Shown here one piece after another: positions 1 to 9,562 of a stretch of DNA of 64,000 nt. Under the pieces are notes generated by a model, which was not told the origin of the DNA, did no database searches, and worked only from the letters and a program-made list of their open reading frames with translations. This stretch comes from Vibrio gazogenes (GTDB lineage Bacteria > Pseudomonadota > Gammaproteobacteria > Enterobacterales > Vibrionaceae). Position 1 is the first letter of the stretch, and each line of letters starts with the position of its first letter. The position numbers and the translations under genes are program-made. The stretch lies in NCBI RefSeq assembly GCF_002196515.1, contig NZ_CP018835.1, forward strand, positions 3,038,001 through 3,102,000, written 5' to 3'.

Positions 1-71
1 GTTATCTGGAAGTGAGTCCTTCAACCATCTACCGTAAGTTACAGTCTTGGAATGCAGAAGAGAAAGCATAG
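1..71 (+). CDS. luxO: LuxO quorum-sensing response regulator, C-terminal end only
   Basis: The window opens inside a reading frame whose last residues include SPSTIYRKLQSW, the recognition-helix end of a Fis-type helix-turn-helix. This is the C-terminus of NtrC-family sigma-54 activators. The next gene is luxU, whose phosphorelay product donates phosphate to LuxO in vibrios, and luxO-luxU is a conserved pair. I infer LuxO from that neighbour plus the tail. Only about 22 codons are present, so the receiver and AAA+ domains cannot be checked. Confidence 0.85.
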   Translation, partial: YLEVSPSTIYRKLQSWNAEEKA

Positions 72-73
72 AT

Positions 74-424
74 ATGAGTGAAATCATGAATCAAGCAACG
101 ATTTCGTCATTGTCACGGGAAATAGGAGAGGACAATATTCCTGTACTACTGGATATTTTCCTCGGCGAGTTAGAAAACTATCAGGCGACGTTATCGGAAA
201 GTGCAGAGCAAGAACAGCTTGAGCTATTGAAAGAGATCAGCCATGCACTTAAAAGTAGTGCCGCGAGCTTTGGCGCTGATCGTTTATGTGACATGGCGAT
301 TGATATTGATACCCGAGGGAAACAAGGGTTACTGCTTAATACCAAACAGGAAAAACAGAATCTAATCAAACAGCTCCGTGAGACATACACATCTTATATG
401 ACTTTAGTTCAGCATGAATCTTAG
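74..424 (+). CDS. luxU: LuxU phosphorelay (HPt) protein
   Basis: LuxU is the histidine phosphotransfer protein that passes phosphate from the membrane hybrid sensors (LuxN, LuxQ, CqsS) to LuxO. The protein is 116 residues, close to the usual 114. It is all-helical in character and carries the HPt motif SHALKSSAASFGA with the phospho-histidine at residue 57. I chose ATG 74, which lies 2 bp after the luxO stop. An in-frame ATG at 47 would overlap luxO and add nine residues that the family lacks. It is co-transcribed with luxO. Confidence 0.95.
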   Translation: MSEIMNQATISSLSREIGEDNIPVLLDIFLGELENYQATLSESAEQEQLELLKEISHALKSSAASFGADRLCDMAIDIDTRGKQGLLLNTKQEKQNLIKQLRETYTSYMTLVQHES

Positions 425-431
425 CTAATCC

Positions 432-470
432 CAACGAGCAATGATGAACGTATCTCATCATTGCTCGTTG
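432..470. terminator. Convergent terminator hairpin between luxU and yvcK
   Basis: A perfect 16-bp stem (432-447 with 455-470) closes a 7-nt loop immediately after the luxU stop and just outside the yvcK stop on the other strand. The flanking T-richness is modest (CTGATATTATTTG follows on the plus strand), so it may serve both converging units. Confidence 0.7.
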
Positions 471-476
471 CTGATA

Positions 477-1406
477 TTATTTGTTATATAGCTCGTTGAT
501 GAGCTGTTCTTCAATGACTTGCTTCAGTTTTTCCCGTTCGTGACGCCATCCTTTATCCGGGGAGGCAAGGTTACGAGTAATTATCTGACAATCTGCGGGA
601 TATCGATCAGGTGGTGTCTCACACAAAATCAAATCCGCCAGTCGTCCGCCACAAGCCCGTTGGCACCAAATGAGTTTTCGGTTGAGATCCATCTTCTGGG
701 CAGGCCCGTATTCCGGGGCGAGGTTGTCAATATAAATCAGAACGGCTTGGCGGTTTTTCGCAATCGCTTTACCCAACTCAGGCAGTAATAACGGCGGCAT
801 GATGCTGGTCAAAAAACTACCGGGGCCAAGCAGAATTGCATCTGCATGATGAATTGCTTCGATTGCTTCATGTGTTGCCGGCACTTGCGGAGAAAGTTCT
901 AGCCGTATGAGTTCTTCGGTCATTTCATCCACATTGGTTTCTCCCGTGACGATATTGCCATTAATGGCATGTGCCGAGAGATCGGCCGGGTGTTCTGACA
1001 TTGGCAGGATATTGATCGATACATTGAGCAGGGTACGAATCAAATTAATCGCTTCAAGTGGCCGGACGGATAAGTTATCCAACGCAGTTAACATCAGATT
1101 CCCTAAATTATGTCCATCAAGCTCACCTTGTCCTCGGAAGCGGTATTCAAACATCATCGAAGCGGTCGAGGGCTCGGTAATCAGCTGGTTGATACAATTC
1201 CGCGTGTCTCCCCAGGCAATTCCACCCTGACAGTGACGGATCCGTCCCGTCGAGCCGCCGTTATCCGTTGTTGCAACAATGCCGGTTGCATTGGAACCAA
1301 AATCGCGGATCGCAGCTAATACACGCCCGAGTCCATGTCCTCCGCCAATCGCAACAACTTTTTTCTCTTGGTAGAGTCTTTTTTGATAAGAATTCATTGT
1401 TATCAT
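477..1406 (-). CDS. yvcK: YvcK/CofD-like family protein
   Basis: This 309-residue protein belongs to the YvcK (E. coli YbhK) family. In Gram-positives members bind UDP-GlcNAc and affect cell-wall and gluconeogenic growth; the role in vibrios is not settled. Seen here are the N-terminal Rossmann-like glycine motif AIGGGHGLGRVL, the TDNGGSTGR segment, and LLGPGSFLTSIMPPLLL in the second half, all typical of CofD/YvcK folds. The start is either the first ATG (1406) or the one three codons later (1397); neither has a strong ribosome site. It converges on luxU and diverges from moaA. The same luxU-yvcK-moaA order is known in other vibrios. Confidence 0.88.
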   Translation of the reverse strand: MITMNSYQKRLYQEKKVVAIGGGHGLGRVLAAIRDFGSNATGIVATTDNGGSTGRIRHCQGGIAWGDTRNCINQLITEPSTASMMFEYRFRGQGELDGHNLGNLMLTALDNLSVRPLEAINLIRTLLNVSINILPMSEHPADLSAHAINGNIVTGETNVDEMTEELIRLELSPQVPATHEAIEAIHHADAILLGPGSFLTSIMPPLLLPELGKAIAKNRQAVLIYIDNLAPEYGPAQKMDLNRKLIWCQRACGGRLADLILCETPPDRYPADCQIITRNLASPDKGWRHEREKLKQVIEEQLINELYNK

Positions 1407-1565
1407 TATCTATCAGTGAACCGCGATTAAGATTAGTTGAATTTTTTGATCCAGAATACTTCTTCTGTGAAAATTTGGTTGGAACACTCAAATTTTTTGA
1501 TATGGAAGTAGGATCTGTTCAAAAAAATTTGTAAACTGAAAAACATGTTAATTGTGATGACACAT

Positions 1566-1690
1566 GTCTCATAGTTGCCATAGCTCCGAGTTTGACGGGC
1601 TAAGTTCCGGATGGAATAGGCTTGTTAAACCTGTGGTCGATGTTGATGACCCGAGGGTGGGATTGGAAATGATCTTGCCTCCCGTGTTTG
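1566..1690 (+). promoter_or_regulatory. Probable Moco (molybdenum cofactor) riboswitch
   Basis: The roughly 150-nt leader of moaA contains blocks that I recognise from the Moco RNA motif: CTCCGAG near 1584, a GTTCCGGATGGAATAGGC stretch, and a distal ACCCGAGGGTGGGA...GCCTCCC segment close to the moaA ribosome site. The motif is known upstream of moaA in gamma-proteobacteria, where it lowers expression when the cofactor is plentiful. The assignment rests on remembered consensus and position, and the exact ends are approximate. Confidence 0.7.
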
Positions 1691-1702
1691 GAAAGGTGTT
1701 CC

Positions 1703-2686
1703 ATGGCTCAATTTGAAGATAGCTTTCAGCGTAAATTTTACTATTTACGTCTGTCGTTGACGGACGTATGCAATTTTAAATGTACCTACTGTTTACCGGA
1801 CGGATATCAGGCAGAGGCTCAGCGGCCTCAGTTTTTATCATTGCCGGAAATTCAGCGGGTTGTCACCGCATTCGCAAGTTGCGGAACCTCTAAAGTGCGG
1901 TTAACCGGTGGTGAACCGACACTACGTCGGGATTTTACCGATATCATCCATCTCGTCTCCTCTACTCCCGGCATTGAACAAGTGGCGATGACCACCAACG
2001 GGTTCCGTCTGGCAAAATCAGCAGCGGAATGGCGTCAGGCCGGGTTGACCAATATTAATGTCAGCGTTGATAGCCTCGATCCGAGGATGTTCCATCAAAT
2101 TACCGGTGAAAATAAGTATCGACAGGTCATGGACGGTATCGAACAAGCGTTGGCAGTCGGTTTCTCCCAAGTCAAAGTGAACGTCGTCTTATTGAAGGGG
2201 CTGAATGATCGTCAGTTACCCGCATTTCTGGATTGGATCCGTGATTTGCCGATCCAGCTCCGTTTTATTGAATTGATGCAGACTGGAACGATGGATGATT
2301 TCTTCCAGCAACATCATGTTTCGGGGCAGAGCGTTTATCAGCAACTACTCGGTGAAGGATGGATTCCGAAGGTGCGCGCTTGTCATGATGGACCTGCTAA
2401 AGTTTTAGCGCATCCTGACTATCAGGGAGAACTTGGCTTCATCATGCCTTATGAAAAAAACTTCTGTGCGAGCTGTAATCGTCTGCGTGTTTCAGCGAAA
2501 GGCAAGCTGCATCTGTGTCTGTTTGGTGAATCTGGGATTGAATTGCGTGATTTACTTCAGCAAGACGAGCAGCAATCAGCGCTGATTGAGCGGATTCAGC
2601 AGGCTTTGGGTGAAAAAGCCGTGAGCCATTTCTTACATGATGGTCACGCGGGTATGACACCGCACTTAGCATCGATTGGCGGTTAG
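1703..2686 (+). CDS. moaA: GTP 3',8-cyclase MoaA
   Basis: MoaA is the radical-SAM enzyme that converts GTP to the cyclic intermediate which MoaC turns into cPMP, the first step of molybdopterin synthesis. The N-terminal CNFKCTYC gives the CxxxCxxC cluster (Cys 23, 27, 30). The second [4Fe-4S] site is the C-terminal CASC...C set, and the protein ends in the required Gly-Gly (ASIGG). Length is 327 residues, normal for the family. I chose ATG 1703 because GAAAGG lies 6 nt upstream; a TTG at 1688 in the same frame is less likely. It leads a moaABCDE run. Confidence 0.95.
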   Translation: MAQFEDSFQRKFYYLRLSLTDVCNFKCTYCLPDGYQAEAQRPQFLSLPEIQRVVTAFASCGTSKVRLTGGEPTLRRDFTDIIHLVSSTPGIEQVAMTTNGFRLAKSAAEWRQAGLTNINVSVDSLDPRMFHQITGENKYRQVMDGIEQALAVGFSQVKVNVVLLKGLNDRQLPAFLDWIRDLPIQLRFIELMQTGTMDDFFQQHHVSGQSVYQQLLGEGWIPKVRACHDGPAKVLAHPDYQGELGFIMPYEKNFCASCNRLRVSAKGKLHLCLFGESGIELRDLLQQDEQQSALIERIQQALGEKAVSHFLHDGHAGMTPHLASIGG

Positions 2687-2846
2687 GCCGTCTTTACCGT
2701 TATCGCCCATAGCGCTGACCGGATTGGGCAGAGAGTTATTTGTTGATAACGAACATCAATTCCAACGATGCGACATCCGTATGGCGCAAACCGTTCATAT
2801 GGCAAACCATGTCGCTATCATCAATGATCAAAATAGGTAAACCTCT

Positions 2847-3353
2847 ATGGGACATGCTCAAACTGAATTCAGACCGGCAAAAATTGCGGTCTTAACCGTT
2901 TCTGACACGAGAACGGAGGAAAATGACACATCCGGCGGTTATTTGGCTGAACAGCTCCAGCAAGCCGGACATCAGCTCGCGGATAAACAGATCGTGGTTG
3001 ATGATCGCTATAAAATTCGCGCAATTGTTTCCCAGTGGATTGCGGATGAAGATGTTCAGGTGGTTTTAATCACCGGTGGGACAGGCTTTACTTCACGAGA
3101 CAGTACACCGGAAGCGTTAACACCCCTGTTTGATAAACAAGTGGAAGGATTTGGTGAGTTATTTCGCATGGTTTCTTATGAAGAGATTGGTACTTCGACT
3201 ATTCAATCACGGGCGGTTGCCGGTTTTGCCAACCATACAGTCATTTTTGCGATGCCGGGTTCAACCGGTGCCTGCAAGACTGCGTGGACAAAAATTATTT
3301 GCCAGCAGTTGGATGCATCACACCGGCCATGCAATTTTATGCCCCATTTATAA
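2847..3353 (+). CDS. moaB: Molybdenum cofactor biosynthesis protein MoaB
   Basis: This 168-residue MoaB/MogA-fold protein has the molybdopterin-binding signature TGGTGFTSRDSTPEAL. MogA-type relatives adenylylate molybdopterin before metal insertion; in E. coli MoaB itself appears dispensable. It follows moaA after a 160-bp gap, unusually wide for this operon, and is 18 bp ahead of moaC. A GGTAAACCTCT stretch precedes the ATG. Confidence 0.93.
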   Translation: MGHAQTEFRPAKIAVLTVSDTRTEENDTSGGYLAEQLQQAGHQLADKQIVVDDRYKIRAIVSQWIADEDVQVVLITGGTGFTSRDSTPEALTPLFDKQVEGFGELFRMVSYEEIGTSTIQSRAVAGFANHTVIFAMPGSTGACKTAWTKIICQQLDASHRPCNFMPHL

Positions 3354-3371
3354 GCCACACGGGAGTTAAAC

Positions 3372-3851
3372 ATGAGCCAACTTACCCATATTAATGCCGC
3401 TGGTGAAGCCAATATGGTGGACGTTTCCGACAAAGCTGATTCTGTTCGTGAAGCAAGGGCGGAAGCATTGGTTTACATGGCGGAAGACACATTGCAATTG
3501 ATCCTTTCCGGTCAGCATCATAAAGGGGATGTCTTTGCCACCGCCCGGATTGCTGGGATTCAAGCCGCAAAACGAACCTGGGAACTGATCCCGCTTTGTC
3601 ATCCTCTGTTGTTATCGAAGGTGGAAGTGCGCTTGACAGCAATCGAGACGGCGTCGTGTGTCAGAATCGAGTCTTTGTGTCGGCTGACGGGAAAAACAGG
3701 TGTTGAAATGGAAGCACTGACCGCTGCATCTGTTGCAGCGCTGACGGTTTACGATATGTGTAAAGCTGTTCAGAAGGACATGGTTATCGGCCCGGTTCGA
3801 TTACTGGAAAAGTCCGGAGGAAAGTCTGGCCATTTTAAGGTGGAATCATGA
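3372..3851 (+). CDS. moaC: Cyclic pyranopterin monophosphate synthase MoaC
   Basis: MoaC rearranges the MoaA product into cPMP. The 159-residue sequence shows the family's conserved N-terminal [15 protein letters not shown], the PLCHPL active-site loop and the [17 protein letters not shown] segment, all lining the substrate pocket in known structures. The ribosome site GGGAG sits upstream. The last four bases overlap the moaD start (ATGA), which implies translational coupling. Confidence 0.96.
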   Translation: MSQLTHINAAGEANMVDVSDKADSVREARAEALVYMAEDTLQLILSGQHHKGDVFATARIAGIQAAKRTWELIPLCHPLLLSKVEVRLTAIETASCVRIESLCRLTGKTGVEMEALTAASVAALTVYDMCKAVQKDMVIGPVRLLEKSGGKSGHFKVES

Positions 3852-4093
3852 TTAAAGTCCTATTTTTTGCTCAGACCCGAGAGCTGGTCGGGCAGGCAGA
3901 ACTTGAATTGCCATGTACGTTCGCAACCCTTGATGCGCTGAGATGCGATTTGGCGAAGCGCTCGGAGAAGTGGGCGTTGGCAATGAATTCTGATCGTTTG
4001 TTGGCTGCAGTTAATCAAACTATCGTTTCACTGGATACAGCGATTGATGATGGTGATGAAATTGCATTTTTTCCGCCAGTAACAGGAGGTTGA
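3848..4093 (+). CDS. moaD: Molybdopterin synthase small subunit MoaD
   Basis: MoaD is the ubiquitin-like sulfur carrier of molybdopterin synthase. It is 81 residues long with a beta-grasp pattern and ends in the essential Gly-Gly (FPPVTGG), the thiocarboxylation site. Its ATG overlaps the moaC stop by 4 bp and moaE starts 1 bp after its stop, so the two synthase subunits are tightly coupled. Confidence 0.96.
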   Translation: MIKVLFFAQTRELVGQAELELPCTFATLDALRCDLAKRSEKWALAMNSDRLLAAVNQTIVSLDTAIDDGDEIAFFPPVTGG

Positions 4094-4094
4094 T

Positions 4095-4547
4095 ATGGGA
4101 TACTCCGTTGCTGTTCAACACGATGATTTTTGTGTTGAAGATGAATATCAGGCGCTGTCTCAGGGAGATGATGCTGGTGCGGTTGTGACATTTGTCGGCA
4201 AAGTTAGGGATATGAATCTGGGCAATCAGGTGACAGGGTTACATCTTGAACACTATCCCGGCATGACCGAAAAAGCGCTGAATACCATTTGTGAGCAAGC
4301 GTTACAACGCTGGCCTTTACTGGCAATTCGCGTGATCCATCGCATTGGTGATTTGGCGATTGGTGCGCAAATTGTTTTTGTTGGTGTCAGTAGTCACCAT
4401 CGTGATGCAGCCTTTGCGGCCAGTGCTTTTATTATGGATACGCTGAAGACTCAGGCCCCTTTCTGGAAAAAAGAAACAACCAGTCGTGGCGAACGCTGGT
4501 TAGATAGTCGAGATTCGGATCGATTAGCTGCTGAAAAATGGCAGTAA
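4095..4547 (+). CDS. moaE: Molybdopterin synthase catalytic subunit MoaE
   Basis: MoaE pairs with MoaD and transfers sulfur to cPMP to make molybdopterin. Its 150 residues include GAVVTFVGKVRD near the N-terminus, the LEHYPGM segment, and PFWKKE near the C-terminus with the conserved lysines that contact substrate and the MoaD tail. The ribosome site AGGAGG lies within the end of moaD. It is the last gene of the moa operon. Confidence 0.96.
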   Translation: MGYSVAVQHDDFCVEDEYQALSQGDDAGAVVTFVGKVRDMNLGNQVTGLHLEHYPGMTEKALNTICEQALQRWPLLAIRVIHRIGDLAIGAQIVFVGVSSHHRDAAFAASAFIMDTLKTQAPFWKKETTSRGERWLDSRDSDRLAAEKWQ

Positions 4548-4722
4548 TTTCCAATAATTATTGTGATTTAACCCCAAATTCATTGATTTTGTTTTTCTCT
4601 GTCTGTTTTTTGTTTCTCTGTTAACAATGATGAATGAAATTGAGTGATTCTATTTAGCAATTAGCTGAAATTAGTCAACACTTACCTTAAAGGCCCAGAT
4701 GAAAGGCTCGAAGGAGAGAACG

Positions 4723-5139
4723 ATGGAATCACTCAAAGTTAGACATTATATGACGCAGCATTCGATTACCTTCAAAGCTGACATGTCATTATCTGCTGCA
4801 TTGGAAAGAGTCATTGAATTTAATGATTTTTTTAGTGGTCCAGTGATTGATGATCATGGCAGAGTAATTGGCTTTTTATCGGAGCAGGATCTACTCGATA
4901 AGTTGGTGAAAGTCAGTTATTTCTGTCAGGACTCCCATATGGTCGGTGATTGTATGACACAAGTGGTTGATACCGTCAGTCCGGACTTACCGATTATCGA
5001 GTTAGCCGATCACATGCGTGATGGGCGCTCAACTTATCCTGTGGTTGAAGACGGGCGATTAGTTGGTGTGATTAATCGGCGTGCTGTACTGAAAGCGATT
5101 AATAAAAATCTTCATAGTTGCTTTAAACGGCAGGTATAA
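4723..5139 (+). CDS. CBS-domain protein
   Basis: This 138-residue protein is made of two tandem CBS motifs (roughly residues 8-60 and 70-125). Examples are VRHYMTQHSITFKADMSL and GDCMTQVVDTVSPDLPI, each followed by a 'VxDxxxxxGxxxxxxL' strand-turn. CBS pairs bind adenosyl ligands and usually regulate a partner; there is no fused catalytic domain here. I chose ATG 4723, with AAGGAG about 8 nt upstream, over the in-frame ATG at 4699. It has its own 175-bp upstream region, so it need not belong to the moa operon. The ligand and target are unknown. Confidence 0.85.
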   Translation: MESLKVRHYMTQHSITFKADMSLSAALERVIEFNDFFSGPVIDDHGRVIGFLSEQDLLDKLVKVSYFCQDSHMVGDCMTQVVDTVSPDLPIIELADHMRDGRSTYPVVEDGRLVGVINRRAVLKAINKNLHSCFKRQV

Positions 5140-5177
5140 ATTCGGCTGATCGGATCGGTGGATTCATTGTGTTCAAT

Positions 5178-5209
5178 AAGCCTCGAAATGTTATTTCGCA
5201 GGCTTTTTT
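5178..5209 (+). terminator. Terminator after the CBS-domain gene
   Basis: AAGCCTCGAAAT and ATTTCGCAGGCTT form a bulged stem across a very short loop, followed by a run of six T, 40 bp after the stop codon. Confidence 0.7.
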
Positions 5210-5380
5210 GGTACCCACTCAAGATCTGTGTCACATATTGATGAAATATGATGTTATGTATATTCATTATGTGTGATCTAGGTTGGCACTTGAGGGCTAA
5301 ATCTTGGTTAAAGTGCTTTGAGCATTCCATGATACTGAAGTTTGAGTATTTCAACCAAGATTACAATGAAGGAGACAATA

Positions 5381-6142
5381 ATGTCAGATAAAGTTTTTCA
5401 TCTCGGAGTCACGCAAGAAGATCTGAATGGTGCAACACTGGCGATATTGCCTGGTGACCCTGAACGCGTTAAGAAAATTGCTGACCAAATGGATTCTCCA
5501 GAATTTTTGGCGAGTCATCGTGAATTTACCCTGTATCGCGCAAAAGTTGAGGGTAAACCTGTCATTGTTTGTTCAACAGGTATCGGTGGACCATCGACTT
5601 CAATTGCAGTAGAAGAGCTGGCACAGTTAGGCGTTCGCAGCTTCTTACGTGTTGGTACAACGGGCGCGATTCAGCCCAATATTCAGATCGGGGATATGAT
5701 CGTGACAACCGGTGCTGTTCGTTTAGATGGTGCAAGTCTGCACTTTGCTCCGATGGAATTCCCGGCTGTCTCAGATTTTGCTGCGATGAGTGCACTTAAG
5801 CAGGCTGCTGATAATGAAGGCATTCCGGTTCATACGGGAATTACAGCGTCGAGTGACACATTCTATCCGGGTCAAGAGCGTTACGACACGTATTCTGGTC
5901 GGGTAACGCGCCGTTTTCAGGGCTCAGTCGAAGAGTGGCAAGCGATGGGCGTGATGAACTTTGAGATGGAATCCGCAACGCTGTTTACCATGTGCGCCAG
6001 TTCTGGTCTGCAAGCGGGATGTGTGGGTGGTGTGATTATCAACCGGACACTCAAAGAAATTCCGGATCATGCGATTATTAAAGAGGTTGAAGCAAAATCG
6101 ATCCGTGTTGTCGTCAAAGCCGCAGCGCTTTTGCTCGCTTAA
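5381..6142 (+). CDS. udp: Uridine phosphorylase
   Basis: Udp cleaves uridine with phosphate to uracil and ribose-1-phosphate. The 253 residues match the E. coli enzyme in length. The phosphate-binding GDPERV, the [12 protein letters not shown] loop and the ribose-binding [10 protein letters not shown] are all present. I chose ATG 5381 with GGAG 6 nt upstream; an in-frame ATG at 5342 would add 13 unconserved residues. The 240-bp upstream region includes TGTGATCTAGGTTGGCACT near 5272, a possible degenerate CRP or CytR-type half-site, which I do not rely on. Confidence 0.96.
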   Translation: MSDKVFHLGVTQEDLNGATLAILPGDPERVKKIADQMDSPEFLASHREFTLYRAKVEGKPVIVCSTGIGGPSTSIAVEELAQLGVRSFLRVGTTGAIQPNIQIGDMIVTTGAVRLDGASLHFAPMEFPAVSDFAAMSALKQAADNEGIPVHTGITASSDTFYPGQERYDTYSGRVTRRFQGSVEEWQAMGVMNFEMESATLFTMCASSGLQAGCVGGVIINRTLKEIPDHAIIKEVEAKSIRVVVKAAALLLA

Positions 6143-6162
6143 TTCTCACCTAAACATTTCGG

Positions 6163-6195
6163 GGCGTCATGTGCGATGGTACATGACGCCTTTAT
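6163..6195. terminator. Terminator between udp and the converging gene
   Basis: A 10-bp perfect stem GGCGTCATGT / ACATGACGCC with an 8-nt loop, followed by TTTATT. It lies 20 bp after udp and 5 bp from the stop of the opposing gene, so it probably ends both. Confidence 0.8.
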
Positions 6196-6199
6196 TGGT

Positions 6200-7012
6200 C
6201 TAGGCGGTGAGTAACTTTGGGAGAGGCAGATACAGTGTCTCAATGAGCTCTCCCAGCATATGGTCGTAAACATGAGCAATACTCAACGAGATATCTTCGC
6301 TCATCTGATACATCGCTTCGGCACTGATATGAGAGTCAGGGTTTTTCCCTACATCGGATAAAATCACCAGCGCTTTGGTACACGTCGGGGATGAGATTGA
6401 TAAGGGACTCACCATCGTTAACTGGTTCACTTTTCTCGAGAGTATGTCAGCACAGTGCTGTAAACGTGTTTGTCCTTCAGGTGTGTTCATCTCTTCAATA
6501 CAAATTCTAAATTGTGTCAAAGCGTCCATCGCATCAATGACTTGCTGCCAGTTCATATGATATTCATCACTCAAATCTTCCCGACTGACGTCAATTAACC
6601 AAGCCAGCATGACTTCATCCATAAGAAACATACAGTGGCGGATCGCTTTACCGTGAATCATTTGATTGCGCGAAATCGTCCGTTCCGACCAATCCTGAAT
6701 GAGCGCTTTCAGTTTGAGTTGAAGCACTCGATACATTGGCTTGTTATCAAAATGAGCAATGGAAATGAGGTGAGTGGTTTTCTCACTCAGCAGTCCGGCA
6801 AGATGCTCGATTTCAACGTCTCTGTGTTCACCAAACATGAGAACATGATGTGTGGCACTTCGATGCTGGCGGCACAGATACAGCACCTGACGTAAATCAA
6901 CAAGCAGTTCATACTTTCGTTGCAGGGTAGATTCACGTTGTTTGGCAAGATAAAACATGAATCCGAGTATACTGATGGAAATCAGCATCGAAATAATGAC
7001 AAACATAACCAA
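6200..7012 (-). CDS. Membrane-anchored protein of unknown function
   Basis: I do not recognise this 270-residue protein. Residues 1-22 form a single hydrophobic segment (FVIISMLISISILGFMFYLA). The rest is soluble and predicted helical, with a segment LRQVLYLCRQHRSATHHVLMFG at about 40-62. That segment's spacing of Arg, Gln and His faintly recalls nitrate-sensor (NIT) helical bundles, but that is only an impression. No catalytic motif is visible. A gene of unknown function is also expected at this udp-metG position in other vibrios. The start could be ATG 7012 or the one two codons later. It is transcribed alone. Confidence 0.6.
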   Translation of the reverse strand: MVMFVIISMLISISILGFMFYLAKQRESTLQRKYELLVDLRQVLYLCRQHRSATHHVLMFGEHRDVEIEHLAGLLSEKTTHLISIAHFDNKPMYRVLQLKLKALIQDWSERTISRNQMIHGKAIRHCMFLMDEVMLAWLIDVSREDLSDEYHMNWQQVIDAMDALTQFRICIEEMNTPEGQTRLQHCADILSRKVNQLTMVSPLSISSPTCTKALVILSDVGKNPDSHISAEAMYQMSEDISLSIAHVYDHMLGELIETLYLPLPKLLTA

Positions 7013-7360
7013 CTCCTTGTTGTTAGAGAGATGGCTTGATTTTGTGGTTGTTGACCGTTGTGCAGAATAGCGTTATACACGCTACAAATCTCCGCCAATC
7101 GGATTGAAAATAAACAAGTCGCCCCCACAAAGGTCAAGACACCTTTGTATCCTTGTGATGAAAGATTAGCAGAATTAGTGCCAGATTTTTTTATTTTAAA
7201 AATCATGTTCTTAACCTTTCATTTACAATTATTATGCACCGTTATTGTGCGTAAATGGTAATCTTGGGGAGAAACGGTTTACGTGTGTGGATGCGCATTG
7301 ATAAAAAAGGCCTTATCGGAAACCGATAAGGCCTTTAAAGTATTGATATTGATGCTAATT
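7013..7360. other. Intergenic stretch between the 6200-7012 gene and metG
   Basis: This 348-bp AT-rich stretch holds the promoter region of the minus-strand gene ending at 6200, and at its right edge the metG terminator. Short ORFs here have no ribosome sites or recognisable content, so I call none. Confidence 0.5.
7303..7336 (-). terminator. metG terminator
   Basis: A long perfect stem AAAGGCCTTATCGG / CCGATAAGGCCTTT with a 3-nt loop. Read on the minus strand it is followed by T-rich sequence, 25 bp past the metG stop. Confidence 0.88.
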
Positions 7361-9406
7361 TTACATGACGCGCATACCCGGACGGGCACCTTCATGTGGT
7401 TCGAGTATCCAGAGCTCTTTTCCACCCGGACCGGCTGCGAGAATCATGCCTTCAGATAAGCCAAACTTCATTTTCCGAGGCTTCAGGTTGGCAACCATCA
7501 CAGTATATTTACCCACGAGCTCTTCAGGCTGATAAGCAGCTTTGATTCCGGAAAAGACCTGACGAACCTCACCACCGATGTCCAGCTGGAACTTGAGTAA
7601 CTTATCCGCTTTAGGAACCGCTTCACAAGATAAGATTTTCGCAATACGAAGATCCACTTTGGCGAAATCATCAAATTCAATCTCGGGTGCAACTGGGTCT
7701 TTACTGAGTTCCGTCTCTTCCTGAGCGGATGCCTGAATGATGGCTCTCTCGGCCTCAACCGCTTCTTTGGAAGCCTCGACCATCGCTTCAATCTGTTTTG
7801 GATCGATGCGACTGAAGAGGGCTTTAAACGCTGCAATCTCATGATCAACCAAAGGTTGTTGGATGGCATCCCAGCTCAGTTCTTGATTGAGGAATGCTTC
7901 ACTACGGGCTGCCAGCGCTGGCATCACGGGTTTGAGGTAAGTCATCAGGACGCGGAACAGGTTCAGACCCATGGAACAGATCGCTTGTAGCTCCTGCTCT
8001 TTTCCTTCCTGTTTGGCAATCACCCATGGTGCTTTTTCATCAACATATTGGTTGGCTTTATCCGCCAAGGCGGTGATCTCGCGGATCGCCCGGCCAAACT
8101 CTCGGTTTTCATACAGTTCACCGATATGTTCAGCAGCATCAATAAATGTCTGATACAGTTCTGGTTCGACACAAGTCGCTGCCAGTTGTCCTGCAAAACG
8201 TTTGTTGATAAAACCTGCATTGCGTGATGCCAGATTGACGATTTTATTGACGATATCCGAGTTCACCCGTTGGGTGAAATCTTCCAGATTCAAATCGAGG
8301 TCATCAATGCGGTTATTGAGTTTAGCTGCGTAATAGTAACGCAAGCACTCTGGGTCAAGATGGTCTAAATAGGTACTCGCTTTGATGAATGTCCCTTTGG
8401 ACTTCGACATCTTCGCGCCGTTCACCGTGACATAGCCGTGAACGAATACGTTATTCGGTTTACGAAAACCAGACCCTTCCAGCATGGCTGGCCAGAATAG
8501 GCTGTGGAAGTAGACAATGTCTTTACCGATGAAGTGGTAAAGTTCGGCCTGACTGTTTTTGTGCCAGTATTCGTCGAAATCCAGATCATCGCGTCGATCA
8601 CATAAATTCTTAAACGACCCCATGTAGCCGATCGGTGCATCGAGCCAGACATAAAAATATTTGCCGCTTTCGCCCGGGATCTCAAAACCGAAATAAGGTG
8701 CATCGCGTGAGATGTCCCACTGTTGCAGACCGGATTCAAACCACTCCTGCATTTTATTGGCCATTTCTGTTTGTAAAGAACCAGACCGTGTCCACGCTTT
8801 CAGCATGTCTGCAAATTGGGGTAAATCAAAGAAGAAATGCTCAGAATCTTTCATGACCGGTGTCGCACCGGACACGGCAGACTTTGGATTGATCAAGTCT
8901 GTTGGGCTGTAGGTTTCGCCACAGGCATCACAGTTATCGCCATATTGATCTTCTGAGTGACATTTAGGGCAGGTGCCTTTGACAAAACGATCAGGCAAAA
9001 ACATTTCTTTTTCAGGATCGTACAGTTGGGAAATCGTCCGGCTGGAAATAAAGCCGTTGGTCTTGAGTTGTTGATAAATCAGCGAAGAAAGCGCACGGTT
9101 TTCTTCACTGTGAGTGCTGTGATAGTTATCAAAGCTAATATCAAAACCGGCAAAATCTTTCTGGTGTTCTTGACTGACCGAAGCAATCATTTCTTCTGGC
9201 GTGATCCCCATCTGCTGTGCTTTCAGCATAATCGGGGTACCGTGTGCATCATCTGCACAGATAAAGTGAATGACATTGCCGCGTAGGCGTTGGTAGCGTA
9301 CCCAGATATCCGCTTGAATATGCTCCAGCATATGACCCAAGTGGATAGAACCGTTGGCATACGGCAGGGCACAAGTTACCAGAATTTTTCTTGGTTCAGT
9401 TGCCAT
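7361..9406 (-). CDS. metG: Methionyl-tRNA synthetase
   Basis: MetG charges tRNA-Met and initiator tRNA. The 681-residue class I enzyme shows [10 protein letters not shown] (HIGH motif) at about residue 17, a knuckle [19 protein letters not shown] for zinc at about 146-164, and KMSKSKGTF (KMSKS motif) near residue 335. The C-terminal EMAP-type tRNA-binding domain begins at [12 protein letters not shown], about residue 580. The length fits the long, dimeric bacterial form. It is transcribed alone and diverges from mrp, as in other vibrios. Confidence 0.97.
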   Translation of the reverse strand: MATEPRKILVTCALPYANGSIHLGHMLEHIQADIWVRYQRLRGNVIHFICADDAHGTPIMLKAQQMGITPEEMIASVSQEHQKDFAGFDISFDNYHSTHSEENRALSSLIYQQLKTNGFISSRTISQLYDPEKEMFLPDRFVKGTCPKCHSEDQYGDNCDACGETYSPTDLINPKSAVSGATPVMKDSEHFFFDLPQFADMLKAWTRSGSLQTEMANKMQEWFESGLQQWDISRDAPYFGFEIPGESGKYFYVWLDAPIGYMGSFKNLCDRRDDLDFDEYWHKNSQAELYHFIGKDIVYFHSLFWPAMLEGSGFRKPNNVFVHGYVTVNGAKMSKSKGTFIKASTYLDHLDPECLRYYYAAKLNNRIDDLDLNLEDFTQRVNSDIVNKIVNLASRNAGFINKRFAGQLAATCVEPELYQTFIDAAEHIGELYENREFGRAIREITALADKANQYVDEKAPWVIAKQEGKEQELQAICSMGLNLFRVLMTYLKPVMPALAARSEAFLNQELSWDAIQQPLVDHEIAAFKALFSRIDPKQIEAMVEASKEAVEAERAIIQASAQEETELSKDPVAPEIEFDDFAKVDLRIAKILSCEAVPKADKLLKFQLDIGGEVRQVFSGIKAAYQPEELVGKYTVMVANLKPRKMKFGLSEGMILAAGPGGKELWILEPHEGARPGMRVM

Positions 9407-9538
9407 AACTTATCTTTCGCTCTGTCTGTTATACTCGGATGGCCTCAAAATATAGTCGTATGAAAGCTTGATATGTGATTCTGAGGTTGTCGGAGTGATG
9501 TATCAAAAATTTGTGACTGCTAATACTACCTGATGACA

Positions 9539-9562
9539 GGAATAACGCCAAGGCGTTATTCC
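9539..9562. repeat. Perfect palindromic hairpin in the metG-mrp divergent region
   Basis: GGAATAACGCC and GGCGTTATTCC form an 11-bp perfect inverted repeat across 2 nt, followed by TTTCTCTT on the plus strand. It lies between divergent genes, 126 bp before mrp. It could be an operator, a leader attenuator for mrp or the terminator of a short transcript; the sequence alone does not decide. Confidence 0.5.

Noticed and set aside
5230..5290. Possible CRP and CytR sites upstream of udp
   Set aside because: Only single half-sites match; the second halves of the palindromes are poor, so I did not annotate them.
7058..7261. 67-codon plus-strand ORF between the unknown gene and metG
   Set aside because: No ribosome site, no recognisable composition, and it lies across the promoter region of the opposite-strand gene.
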